NCBI GenBank assembly: GCA_964412905.1
Contig: CAYPQL010000023.1
Coordinates: 1-22,832 of the forward strand
Reading direction: 5' to 3'
Source of the DNA: CAYPQL01 sp964412905
GTDB taxonomy: Bacteria; Patescibacteriota; Minisyncoccia; JAHIHE01; JAGLIN01
Length of the DNA stretch: 22,832 nt
Both the position numbers and the translations under genes were made by a program. The notes under the pieces are model-generated. The model saw nothing but the letters and a program-made list of their open reading frames with translations. It ran no database searches and was not told the origin of the DNA. Shown one piece after another: positions 12,946 through 19,835 of this stretch (position 1 is the stretch's first letter; every line of letters starts with the position of its first letter).

Positions 12946-14016
12946 TTATTCAGCGATTGGACAAATTACTCTTGACCTAAATAGACAATTTTTACAAAAA
13001 TCTGGAAAGTCCCCTTCTCTTAATTTTTTTCGAAATATTTTATATTCTTTTTCTTCCCAAATTTCAAAAATATTTTTATTATTTATATTTCCAAAAACAA
13101 CTTTTGGGCGCGTTAAATTGCGGCCAAAAGAATAAATTTTTCTTTCATAAGAAAGACCGGGACACGGAGAAACATCTCCATTCCAATGGATAAGACAAGA
13201 ATTTAATACGCAATCTTTATAAGAAGCTATTTTAAGTTCTGGAAATAATAATTCTATCTTGCATTTATCCGCCTCGCTTTTTAATTCTTTAAAAATATTT
13301 TCCGCTTCTGGATTTTCCTCATTGCCATAAAGCGCTATTTTTTCCGCTTCTTCGTCATAAGCCTCTAGTCCGTTTATAATCCAGCTGTCAACTTTTAATT
13401 TTTTAATAAGCTCAAGAATATTTTTTAATTGATAAATATTGCTTTTGCTGGAAACTGTCACAACTCCAATTTTGCATTTATCATTTATTTTGTTTTTTAA
13501 ATTAACAGTGTTTCTTATGTTATTTATCACAGTTTCAAAATTTGCCCCTTTTCTAAGTTTCTCAAATAATTCTTTTTTACAGGAATCTACTGAAATTGAA
13601 ATTTTATCAATTCCGCTTTCCAGCAAAATAGAAGCGTTTTTTTCATTAAGCAATGTTCCATTAGTTACAAGAGAGGTTTGTATATTTTTATTTTCATTTT
13701 TTATGCTTTTTATTATTTCTCCGATATTGGGGTTTAATAAAGGTTCTGCGTTACATTGAAGCTCAACGCCAGAAATCTTTGAAAATAATCCTTTTAATTT
13801 ATAAAAAGTTTCCAGAGACATTATTCCCTTCTCTCCGTATTTTTCCCTAAAACAACAAGCTTCGCAACTTAAATTGCAATTACCGCTAATATCAAGAGAA
13901 ATTCCTATCATCTTGTCTTTCCTTATATTTTTCTTAAAAAATTGCGAGATTTTATTATTAAAAAACTTCTTATCTAAATCTTTTACGGCTTTTTTGAAAG
14001 AATCTTTTATTTCCAT
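12946..14016 (-). CDS. Radical SAM/SPASM domain protein
   Basis: A 356-residue radical SAM enzyme. The cluster motif is C47-x3-C51-x2-C54 (CNLSCEAC), followed by a GVELQCNAEPLLNP segment in place of the usual glycine-rich GGEP motif. The C-terminal half carries a SPASM-type cysteine set: CVLNSCLIHWNGDVSPCPG and FCKNCLFRSRVICP, able to hold auxiliary iron-sulfur clusters. Such proteins mature peptides or modify surface and cofactor molecules; the substrate here is unknown. It is the first gene of the cassette with the two glycosyltransferases (8-bp spacing to the membrane protein). Its first nine codons (MEIKDSFKK) lie in the direct repeat shared with the small helical gene. No Shine-Dalgarno. 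Confidence 0.88.
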   Translation of the reverse strand: MEIKDSFKKAVKDLDKKFFNNKISQFFKKNIRKDKMIGISLDISGNCNLSCEACCFREKYGEKGIMSLETFYKLKGLFSKISGVELQCNAEPLLNPNIGEIIKSIKNENKNIQTSLVTNGTLLNEKNASILLESGIDKISISVDSCKKELFEKLRKGANFETVINNIRNTVNLKNKINDKCKIGVVTVSSKSNIYQLKNILELIKKLKVDSWIINGLEAYDEEAEKIALYGNEENPEAENIFKELKSEADKCKIELLFPELKIASYKDCVLNSCLIHWNGDVSPCPGLSYERKIYSFGRNLTRPKVVFGNINNKNIFEIWEEKEYKIFRKKLREGDFPDFCKNCLFRSRVICPIAE

Positions 14017-14038
14017 TGTTTTTTGTTAGTTTGTTAAA
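13990..14038. repeat. 49-bp direct repeat, copy 2
   Basis: The partner of 10694-10742 (47/49). It covers the start of the radical SAM gene. The two copies bracket about 3.25 kb holding the glycan-type cassette. Confidence 0.85.
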
Positions 14039-14095
14039 TTGAATTGTTAAATTGAATTGTTAAATTGTTTAAATGCTTATATGTTTAAATGTTTT
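14033..14095. repeat. 13-bp tandem repeat and related AT words
   Basis: GTTAAATTGAATT occurs at 14033-14045 and 14046-14058, and partly again at 14059-14067. TTTAAATG words follow to about 14091. It lies between the Nudix and radical SAM genes. Similar ATGTTTAAAC words recur at 22170-22192. Confidence 0.7.
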
Positions 14096-14101
14096 ACACG
14101 C

Positions 14102-14638
14102 CTACTCGCATTTCAACATAAATAAACTAAGCGCGGACAAAGTGTCGTGGTCTTTTATTTTTCCTAATTTAATAAAGCCTTTCACTTCGGAAATTTTTAA
14201 TTTCACAACTTTTATTCCAGCTTCTTTTTCTAAATCATCCGGTTCTTGCTTGCCGAATTTCAAATCCTCTGCCAAAAAAACAAACGCTTTTTGATTTGAG
14301 CATCCGTAATGAGCGTAAAACCACCCTAACTTTATGAATTTTCCAGCAGTTATTCCAGCTTCTTCTTTCAATTCTTTTTTAGCGGCTTTTAATTGCGTCT
14401 CTCCTTTTTCAATCGCTCCCGCAACGACTTGAAGAAGTTTTGATTTCGTCGCATATCTATATTGCTCAATCAAGTATATATAATTTCTTTCTTTGGCAAG
14501 AACGATAACATAATCGCTTCTTTTAAAAATATAATACTTATGCGCTTTGCCATTCGGCGTCACAAAATCTTCATCCAAAATTTTGAAATATTTGCACTCA
14601 TACGCCGTTTTTGACTTCACTGTTTTCCAACTCTTCAT
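14102..14638 (-). CDS. Nudix hydrolase, ADP-ribose pyrophosphatase-like
   Basis: A 178-residue protein. The Nudix box covers 74-96: G-x5-E (GAIEKGE), then KELKEEAGI where the consensus has REUxEExGU, so the usual arginine is a lysine. The EEAG metal-binding core is intact. The preceding EQYRYATKSKLLQ segment resembles the EQ(F/Y)R motif of ADP-ribose and nucleotide-sugar pyrophosphatases, which hydrolyse a nucleoside diphosphate linked to another group. Specificity is not certain. It lies downstream of rmuC on the same strand. No Shine-Dalgarno. Confidence 0.9.
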   Translation of the reverse strand: MKSWKTVKSKTAYECKYFKILDEDFVTPNGKAHKYYIFKRSDYVIVLAKERNYIYLIEQYRYATKSKLLQVVAGAIEKGETQLKAAKKELKEEAGITAGKFIKLGWFYAHYGCSNQKAFVFLAEDLKFGKQEPDDLEKEAGIKVVKLKISEVKGFIKLGKIKDHDTLSALSLFMLKCE

Positions 14639-14675
14639 TTTTTTTATGATAGCTAAGATTAAATTGATTAAAATT

Positions 14676-14722
14676 GGATTTCCAGTTTCCAGTTTCTAAT
14701 TTCCAGTTTCTAATTTCTTTAT
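14676..14722. repeat. TTTCCAGTTTCTAA word repeat at the rmuC 3' end
   Basis: TTTCCAGTTTC and TTTCTAATTTC words alternate through the end of rmuC and the gap after it. Related GAAATTAGAAACTAG words occur in the opposite orientation at about 17797-17834. Confidence 0.6.
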
Positions 14723-15841
14723 TTCCTTCTCTTCCATAATTTTCACATCCTCTTCGCTAATCTGATCAATTATTTTTGTGAGTTGTCTTGTTCTTGTTGT
14801 TGCTAAACTATCATATTGCTTGGACATTGAGCCGATTCTGTCGCCCAATTTATCAAACTCGTCGCTATACTTTGAAAACTCCTGCTTGAATTTCCCGATT
14901 AAATTCACTACGCGATGCAAGTCTTCTTGAACTCTAAAATTATTATATGACTGATAAATTATTCTTAAAAATGTAATAAAAGAAATAGGACCGACAATGG
15001 CAACTTTTTTTATATTTGCCTCTTCAACCACATCGTATAATTTATCATTAATAACGCTGAAAATCATTTCATTGGGAACAAAAAGAATCACGAAGTCTAA
15101 AGTCTTTTCTTCGGGGTTGATATAATCCCTGCCGGTAATCTGTTTGATTTTTTGCTTAACATCCGTTTTAAATTTTGCGAAATATTCCCTTTTCTCCTTT
15201 TCGCTTTTCACTTCCTGATATTTTTGCAGATTGCTATATGGAAATTTGACATCAATATTCACTTTGCTTTTGTCCGGCAAATAAATAGTAAAATCGGGGC
15301 GATTAGCATTCATCTCCTGGCTGAGATTGCTGTCGTAATTTACTCCTTTTATGAATCCGGCGATTTTTAATAAATTCTCCGCCACCTCTTCGCCGTATTT
15401 TCCGCGAAGCTGGTTATTGGATAAAATATTTTTCAAATTATCCGTTGAACTTTTTAATTCGCTGGTTATATTTTTATGCTCGTCCAAAATCGTTTTCATC
15501 TTGGAAAATTCGCCGATTCTTTCCCTCTCCAAATTTTCAATTTTTTTCTGGCTGTCCCGAAGCTCGCTGTCTATTTTTTCCACCATTTCTTTTATCAAAT
15601 CTTTCTTGCCTTCCAAGTTTTGCTCGCTCCTTTTCATCTTCTCGTCGCTCAATTCCATAAACCTTTCCCTCTCTTCTTTGAGAATTTGCCTGTTTCTTTC
15701 CTCCAGCGCTTTTAAATTATTCTCCGCCATCTTCTCGCTGAAACTTGAAAAATAATCAAAAATCGGCTTTTTCAGCGCAAAAAACAGCGCCCCCAAAACC
15801 GCGATAATCGCCGCGCTGCTTATTATTATTTCATTGATCAT
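14696..15841 (-). CDS. rmuC: RmuC-type DNA recombination protein
   Basis: A 381-residue protein. It has an N-terminal membrane helix (about 5-24), a long Glu/Lys/Arg-rich coiled coil (about 35-140), and the RmuC nuclease-like domain with LRGKYGEEVAENLL, NRPDFTIYLPDKSKVNIDVKFPYSNLQKY and FVILFVPNEM. The PD-(D/E)xK-like core (D...DVKFP) is visible. RmuC limits inversion of short inverted repeats in E. coli, which is notable in a window so rich in palindromes. The last residues (KKLETGN) come from a GAAACTGGAAATT word repeat (about 14676-14722), so the true C-terminus may have been altered. It has its own promoter at 15889-15917. No Shine-Dalgarno. Confidence 0.93.
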   Translation of the reverse strand: MINEIIISSAAIIAVLGALFFALKKPIFDYFSSFSEKMAENNLKALEERNRQILKEERERFMELSDEKMKRSEQNLEGKKDLIKEMVEKIDSELRDSQKKIENLERERIGEFSKMKTILDEHKNITSELKSSTDNLKNILSNNQLRGKYGEEVAENLLKIAGFIKGVNYDSNLSQEMNANRPDFTIYLPDKSKVNIDVKFPYSNLQKYQEVKSEKEKREYFAKFKTDVKQKIKQITGRDYINPEEKTLDFVILFVPNEMIFSVINDKLYDVVEEANIKKVAIVGPISFITFLRIIYQSYNNFRVQEDLHRVVNLIGKFKQEFSKYSDEFDKLGDRIGSMSKQYDSLATTRTRQLTKIIDQISEEDVKIMEEKEIKKLETGN

Positions 15842-15863
15842 ATTTTGTGTTTTTAATTTTTAT

Positions 15864-15878
15864 TGCTGATAATCAGCA
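15864..15878. promoter_or_regulatory. Palindromic site in the rmuC leader (possible operator)
   Basis: TGCTGAT and ATCAGCA flank one central base, a perfect 7-bp inverted repeat just downstream of the predicted rmuC start point. It could be a repressor site or a small leader hairpin. No known regulator consensus was recognised. Confidence 0.4.
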
Positions 15879-15888
15879 GACAATTAAC

Positions 15889-15917
15889 ATTCTACCACTA
15901 AAAACGGTTTTTATCAA
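15889..15917 (-). promoter_or_regulatory. Sigma70-type promoter of rmuC
   Basis: On the minus strand TTGATA (15912-15917) and TAGAAT (15889-15894) are 17 bp apart, one mismatch each from consensus. The predicted start is near 15882, about 40 bases before the rmuC ATG. Confidence 0.7.
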
Positions 15918-15918
15918 C

Positions 15919-15956
15919 AAAAAAAATAGGCAAACTTTTTATCTGTTAATGCCTAT
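15919..15956 (-). terminator. Terminator of the 50-residue gene
   Basis: On the minus strand ATAGGCA (15950-15956) pairs with TGCCTAT (15926-15932) across a 17-base loop that includes the stop codon, followed by an eight-base U tract (15919-15926, overlapping the stem end). The loop is long, so efficiency is uncertain. Confidence 0.55.
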
Positions 15957-16091
15957 AATATTTCCACTAGCAGAAACTCCTCTTTCTACAAAAATAGGTT
16001 CTCCGTTTCTGCCAAATGGACCTTTCTGCTTTTCTTCCTTCAGCTTCTGCGCTTTTACAGCACAGAATTTATAATTTCTATCTTTACACAT
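15939..16091 (-). CDS. 50-residue small protein, unknown function
   Basis: The frame is open further upstream, but the start is placed at the ATG at 16089-16091 because GGAGGG lies 7 bp before it and a promoter sits at 16114-16142, within the longer frame. The product begins MCKDRNYKFCAVKAQKLKEE and ends with a Gly-rich segment (GPFGRNGEP, SASGNIIGINR). Basic N-half, two cysteines, no membrane segment. It is flanked by its own promoter and a terminator, a complete single-gene unit. No family recognised. Confidence 0.6.
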   Translation of the reverse strand: MCKDRNYKFCAVKAQKLKEEKQKGPFGRNGEPIFVERGVSASGNIIGINR

Positions 16092-16113
16092 TTTATATCC
16101 CTCCATTACCAAA

Positions 16114-16142
16114 ACACTACCACAAAAAAATAATTCCGTCAA
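16114..16142 (-). promoter_or_regulatory. Probable promoter of the 50-residue gene
   Basis: On the minus strand TTGACG (16137-16142) and TAGTGT (16114-16119) are 17 bp apart. The -35 is near-perfect and the -10 is weak. The leader would be about 15-20 bases and include the GGAGGG site. Confidence 0.5.
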
Positions 16143-16150
16143 CTTCAAAA

Positions 16151-16181
16151 TAAAAAAATAGGCCAATCGCAAGCGACGGCC
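16151..16181 (-). terminator. Intrinsic terminator of the PKD protein gene
   Basis: The minus-strand hairpin from 16181 to 16161 has GGCC/GGCC and TCG/CGA stem parts around a CUUG loop, with a small bulge, and is followed by a run of seven U. It lies 11 bp after the PKD gene stop. Confidence 0.75.
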
Positions 16182-16192
16182 ATATTGTAAAT

Positions 16193-17689
16193 TTATTTTT
16201 TCCCTCTTCTTATGAAGACAGCCGCCGTGATTATCACAGCGAATGCCATTTCAATCTCCATTCCCGGAATCTTGTTTGATTCCTCTTTGGGGGGTGGTGG
16301 AGTTGGATAAGAAGGAGGAGGGTGATAGGTTTTTGGGGTTGGGGTTAACGGTAATGTTTTTTGTGCTGGCGTTGAAGTTTGTGAAATTACTGGACTTGAT
16401 GACTTTATAACATTTATTATAACAGTGTCAGTGCTAGATAAACGTTCCGGAAAATCATCATACTTTTTCTTTGGCAGGCCATTGTCTTTCACCGTCAGCG
16501 CTATTTTGTGCTCCCCGCTTCTGTTGAAAGTAACTTTGAGAATTGGACTTCCGGAACATCCTAAATTCTCTTTATAACTTTCATCCAGCCAGCAATAAGA
16601 AGTTATCGCGTCCCTTCCGTCGGGATCCCAAGACAAACTGCCATTTAAAATTATTTCTTTCCCAAACAAAACTTGTCTTTGCGTAGCAGAAGCATTGGCA
16701 ATCGGCTTATCGTTTACACTGTTTACTACCCCAAATTCCGCGAAAGCGCTTCCTTTTGATCCATAACGATTTTTTATTTCAAGGGTTATTCGATAAACCT
16801 CCGAATCGTCAAGGATGAAAAAAGGGCTTTCGTCACGAGATTGTTTTATTAACACTTCTCTTTTGTCATTAAACACTCTAGACAAATTCCAGAGATAAGT
16901 AATTTTATCTCCTTGCTCCGGAATGTATGAAGATTCCGCCCTAAAACTTTTTCCTTCATATATCTCCGGAGGAAGAATTATTTCGGTTTTAAGCAAAGAG
17001 CTTGGATTCAGAGATTTCACTTCCAGCTCAATCTCTTCTCTTCGACTCTTCTCTCCGCAAGCGTTTGAAACCACAACTCCTATTTCGTAGTTATTTTGGA
17101 AAACCTCGCGAGAAATTACTCTAAACTTGCCGTTTCCGATTTCTTGAAATACGCTTGGATCAAAAAACCACGCATAATTCAATTTGCCATAATCCTTTTT
17201 CCATCCTAAGCTCTCCAGAACAACAGAAATTGAAATTTCATCTCCAAAGACAAAAAAATCTTTTTCTGTCTTTGTGATCTTTTTTATCATCGGGACAGGA
17301 TTGCTATTCACGATGAACTGAGACTCGTAGTCATCAGTCGTTCTACTGTTGTCCGTCACTACAAGTTTGATTCTATAAGTTCCGGGATTATCGCAGAATT
17401 CTTTTCCCAAAGAAACTATTTTTCCTGTAGCAACAAGTTTGAAATTAGAATTAGCATCATAATAATACCAATCATAACTCACAATCTGCCCGCCTTTATC
17501 GTTTGATGGAGAACCATCTAATGTTATCGTTTTGCATTCACAAGCAACACATCCTTGCGGAGAAAAAGTGGCCTTCGCAACTGGCTGTTCATTACCGCTT
17601 TCCGCCATTACAATTCCCGTAATGGCGGAAAAAACTACAACCATCAAAATTCCTTTTCTTATCATATTCATCCTTTTCATCATATTCAT
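16193..17689 (-). CDS. Secreted PKD/Ig-like repeat protein with C-terminal sorting-type tail
   Basis: A 498-residue exported protein. A signal peptide (about 1-29) is followed by four PKD/Ig-like units (about 35-128, 131-226, 236-324, 328-427) carrying motifs such as IVSYDWYYYD and AITSYCWLDE and paired cysteines. A Thr/Pro-rich linker (428-473) follows, then PGM (475-477), a 16-residue hydrophobic helix and RRGKK. The tail layout resembles archaeal PGF-CTERM signals handled by archaeosortase, though Met replaces Phe. A surface adhesion or stalk role is inferred. AGGGAG abuts the first ATG, so Met3 (17683) is the better-spaced start. The start region is a tandem copy (ATGAATATGAT twice). It ends at a good terminator. 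Confidence 0.8.
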   Translation of the reverse strand: MNMMKRMNMIRKGILMVVVFSAITGIVMAESGNEQPVAKATFSPQGCVACECKTITLDGSPSNDKGGQIVSYDWYYYDANSNFKLVATGKIVSLGKEFCDNPGTYRIKLVVTDNSRTTDDYESQFIVNSNPVPMIKKITKTEKDFFVFGDEISISVVLESLGWKKDYGKLNYAWFFDPSVFQEIGNGKFRVISREVFQNNYEIGVVVSNACGEKSRREEIELEVKSLNPSSLLKTEIILPPEIYEGKSFRAESSYIPEQGDKITYLWNLSRVFNDKREVLIKQSRDESPFFILDDSEVYRITLEIKNRYGSKGSAFAEFGVVNSVNDKPIANASATQRQVLFGKEIILNGSLSWDPDGRDAITSYCWLDESYKENLGCSGSPILKVTFNRSGEHKIALTVKDNGLPKKKYDDFPERLSSTDTVIINVIKSSSPVISQTSTPAQKTLPLTPTPKTYHPPPSYPTPPPPKEESNKIPGMEIEMAFAVIITAAVFIRRGKK

Positions 17690-17967
17690 CTCCCTTTTAT
17701 TTATTTTTATTATTTCCTAAATTGTCAAAGCAACAATGTCTTTCTATCAAAGACTTATCATCATACCTCAAATCCCGCAAATGTCAAGAATTTATCAGAA
17801 ATTAGAAATTGGGAAATTAGAAACTAGAAACTAGTTGGCTCCACTCTCCTGAGTGGAGCCTGTTGTGAAATTCTCAAAACTCTTCCGCTAACACAAAACG
17901 CTCCAGTCAGGAGACTGGAGCGAACAAATATTTTATAAACTTTATAAACCTTACAAACTTTCAATTT
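17690..17967. other. Intergenic region between the PKD and GldG-like genes
   Basis: No gene seen in these 278 bp. A minus-strand TTGACA (17724-17729) is a possible -35 of the PKD gene, without a clear -10. Bases about 17797-17834 are GAAATTAGAAACTAG words, followed by the two-hairpin element and TTTATAAAC words. Confidence 0.6.
17837..17922. repeat. Two-hairpin element with compensatory stems
   Basis: Hairpin 1 (17837-17860) has the stem GGCTCCACTC/GAGTGGAGCC around TCCT. Hairpin 2 (17899-17922) has CGCTCCAGTC/GACTGGAGCG around AGGA. Each stem is perfect over 10 bp. Hairpin 2 is an inverted copy of hairpin 1; the inner stem pair has changed from C-G to G-C on both arms together, and the outermost pair also differs. 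The two lie 38 bp apart between the PKD and GldG-like genes. Confidence 0.8.
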
Positions 17968-19515
17968 CTATTTATTCCTCTTTCTCCTCCTCATAATCCT
18001 CGCCACCCCATAAACATCAACCAGAATCGCGCCGGAGAAAATCGCGAAGAATTTCCAATAATTTTTCTTGGACTCGTCAAGATCCTTGAGTGGGCGGTCA
18101 ATTATATTTTTGGAGCGAATGGACGCCAGATTGACTGAATTGGAAACCGACTCAATGAGATTCATAAAAAAAGTTTTATTGTCGGGAATTTGCTGGGAAA
18201 AGTTGGGAGAAATGAAATCCGAATCGCCCGCGACAAACAAAATTCCTTTTTTTGAATCTTTGTCTTTCGGCTCGGAAATAGCGGCGATGATTTTTTGAGA
18301 TCCTCCCGCAAAAGAAAATTTAGTGTCAGGCAAAAGATTGTAATTTTCCGCCATAGTTTTCGCCTGATTGGTTGATTTTATCAGAGGCTTCGCGCCATAA
18401 CTCTCGCTTTCGGAAACCGCGAGTGAAGACACCCATGGAAATAAAATAGATTGAACGCCAGAAAGCGAAGGGTGCTGTTCAAAATTATCCCGCAAGGCCT
18501 TCACCCAAAAAGGATAGGCTTTGCTCACCGGGAAAAATCCCTGCTGATAAGTTATATTGGAATTGGAGGTGTCATAAACCAAATCCGAATTGATTTGAAT
18601 GCCGTATTTTTTCGTGAATTCGTTGAGATTATTGTCAACAATCCCCGCTTCCAAATTATTTTGAAGATCGGGAATCACAGCTTCGGAAGCGACAATGACA
18701 TTTCCGCCGTTAGTTATAGATTCATCAATCACAGCGATTTCCTCGCCAGTAATTTTTTCAGACGGAGCGATGATAACCAAAGTCACAGGAGTCACAAAAT
18801 TCTTTTCAACTTGTTCGCTTTTTTCCTCGCCCGTAGGATTGGAAACAAAAAATCCTTTATTCTCTACTTCCGTTTCAATCTCAACATTCAAAACATCATA
18901 AGATTTTATCAAATCCGGGATCTGGACGGTTTTTTCGCCATGCCCCGCAAGAAAAGCGAGAACTTCTTTTTGTTCTCTGGAAACCGAATAGACGGCGGAA
19001 ATAAAATCATATTCCCAGCTGTCAATCGCTTGGATGATCGGAATGGCTTCTCTTTTTAATTCACTGTCTTTGCCAGAAGTAATTTCTACTCCGAAAAATC
19101 CTTGCTTCACTTCATACTTATCTTTCTCTATGACATTAAATTGAATCTGCGGAATTCCCTTCTCTCCCAGTTCTTGAACTTTTTCCGGAGTATTTTCCGG
19201 CTCGCTATACGAAACTTTCAACTTTGATCCGGCTATATCTTGGTATTGATTCATCAAATCCGCCAGCTGTGTTTTGGCATTATTCAAATCCGAAGGCAAA
19301 TCTTTGGAAATATAAAAATTCACGCTCACCTCGCCTTGCAAATCCTTCAAAATACCCTTCGTCGCCTCGCTCGTCGTATAAATTTTTTCTTGCGTCAAAT
19401 CAAAATACACCGAATTCTGCAGCGCCAAAAAATTGATAGCCACAAGAAACGCCAGCAATATGAATATTGAGCTTACGGATGAATTCAAGATTTTTTTTCG
19501 TGATGGGGTTGACAT
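17968..19515 (-). CDS. GldG-like ABC exporter auxiliary protein
   Basis: A 515-residue protein with a membrane helix at about 16-33, a large extracytoplasmic domain of the GldG/ABC_transp_aux type (YFDLTQEKIYTTSEATKGIL near the start; VLAFLAGHGEK at about 183-193; ILFVAGDSDFISPNF near 424-438), a second membrane helix at about 487-505, and a basic tail RRRKRNK. In Bacteroidetes GldG works with the GldA ATPase and GldF permease; elsewhere the same trio forms an ABC exporter of unknown cargo. Permease and ATPase lie upstream on the same strand, but the usual tight operon is interrupted by a plus-strand mini-gene. No Shine-Dalgarno. Its ATG overlaps the -35 of the divergent promoter. Confidence 0.85.
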   Translation of the reverse strand: MSTPSRKKILNSSVSSIFILLAFLVAINFLALQNSVYFDLTQEKIYTTSEATKGILKDLQGEVSVNFYISKDLPSDLNNAKTQLADLMNQYQDIAGSKLKVSYSEPENTPEKVQELGEKGIPQIQFNVIEKDKYEVKQGFFGVEITSGKDSELKREAIPIIQAIDSWEYDFISAVYSVSREQKEVLAFLAGHGEKTVQIPDLIKSYDVLNVEIETEVENKGFFVSNPTGEEKSEQVEKNFVTPVTLVIIAPSEKITGEEIAVIDESITNGGNVIVASEAVIPDLQNNLEAGIVDNNLNEFTKKYGIQINSDLVYDTSNSNITYQQGFFPVSKAYPFWVKALRDNFEQHPSLSGVQSILFPWVSSLAVSESESYGAKPLIKSTNQAKTMAENYNLLPDTKFSFAGGSQKIIAAISEPKDKDSKKGILFVAGDSDFISPNFSQQIPDNKTFFMNLIESVSNSVNLASIRSKNIIDRPLKDLDESKKNYWKFFAIFSGAILVDVYGVARIMRRRKRNK

Positions 19516-19536
19516 AGTTTTTATTTATGATATTAT
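19509..19536 (+). promoter_or_regulatory. Strong sigma70 promoter of the 68-residue gene
   Basis: A perfect TTGACA (19509-19514), a 16-bp spacer, then an extended -10 TGA-TATTAT (19528-19536). The expected start at about 19541-19543 coincides with the first base of the folded leader. Confidence 0.8.
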
Positions 19537-19540
19537 GGCG

Positions 19541-19601
19541 TGTTAGCTTCTCATATGAGACAAATTGCTTAAACAAAGCGGTTTGCAGAATCTGGCTAAC
19601 A
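19541..19601 (+). ncRNA. Branched structured 5' leader (candidate cis-regulatory RNA)
   Basis: P1 pairs TGTTAGC (19541-19547) with GCTAACA (19595-19601), 7 bp. P2 is TCTC/GAGA around ATAT (19549-19560). P3 (19561-19585) is a 10-bp stem, including two G-U pairs, with loop AAACA. A 9-base segment, CAGAATCTG, closes the junction and can itself form a 3-bp hairpin. The fold starts at the predicted transcription start and ends 11 bases before the GGAGG of the 68-residue gene. No known riboswitch class recognised. Structure is by eye only. Confidence 0.55.
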
Positions 19602-19623
19602 AAAGAAAAGATGGAGGAAAATA

Positions 19624-19830
19624 ATGAAAATTAAAGAAGAAAAAAGTGATATAATCACATACGAACCTTTACTTGGTTCGATGCCGGAGCCAACTTTTCG
19701 CAGGATCATTGATCTTGCAAAAAAGTTAGAGAAGAATATTACTGTGACTTGGAATGATGAGATTTCAATCACGATTTATCCGGATTCTAATATTTTTGCA
19801 GTAATGCAAGAATATAAAGAAAGATATTAA
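19624..19830 (+). CDS. 68-residue small protein, unknown function
   Basis: An ATG 6 bp after GGAGG (19613-19617). The product is soluble, mixed alpha/beta: an acidic/basic N-terminus (MKIKEEKSDIITYEP), a helix (about 24-37, TFRRIIDLAKKLEK), a beta hairpin (ITVTWNDEISITIYP) and a short C-terminal helix. No cysteines, no membrane segment. It has its own strong promoter, folded leader and intrinsic terminator, on the opposite strand to the surrounding ABC exporter genes. I do not recognise the family. Confidence 0.75.
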   Translation: MKIKEEKSDIITYEPLLGSMPEPTFRRIIDLAKKLEKNITVTWNDEISITIYPDSNIFAVMQEYKERY

Positions 19831-19835
19831 TAAAT

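Noticed and set aside
14033..14067. CRISPR-like array
   Set aside because: The 13-bp units are directly abutting, with no spacers and no cas genes.
16092..16172. Longer N-terminus for the 50-residue protein
   Set aside because: It would cover the promoter and part of the terminator of the preceding gene; GGAGGG points to the ATG at 16089-16091.
18451..19059. 202-codon plus-strand frame opposite the GldG-like gene
   Set aside because: Antisense shadow; composition typical of reverse-strand reading, no ribosome site.
19541..19601. tRNA-like reading of the leader (7-bp acceptor-like stem, D-arm-like hairpin)
   Set aside because: Only 61 bases, the central stem is 10 bp rather than a 5-bp anticodon stem, no proper T-loop and no CCA or discriminator context.
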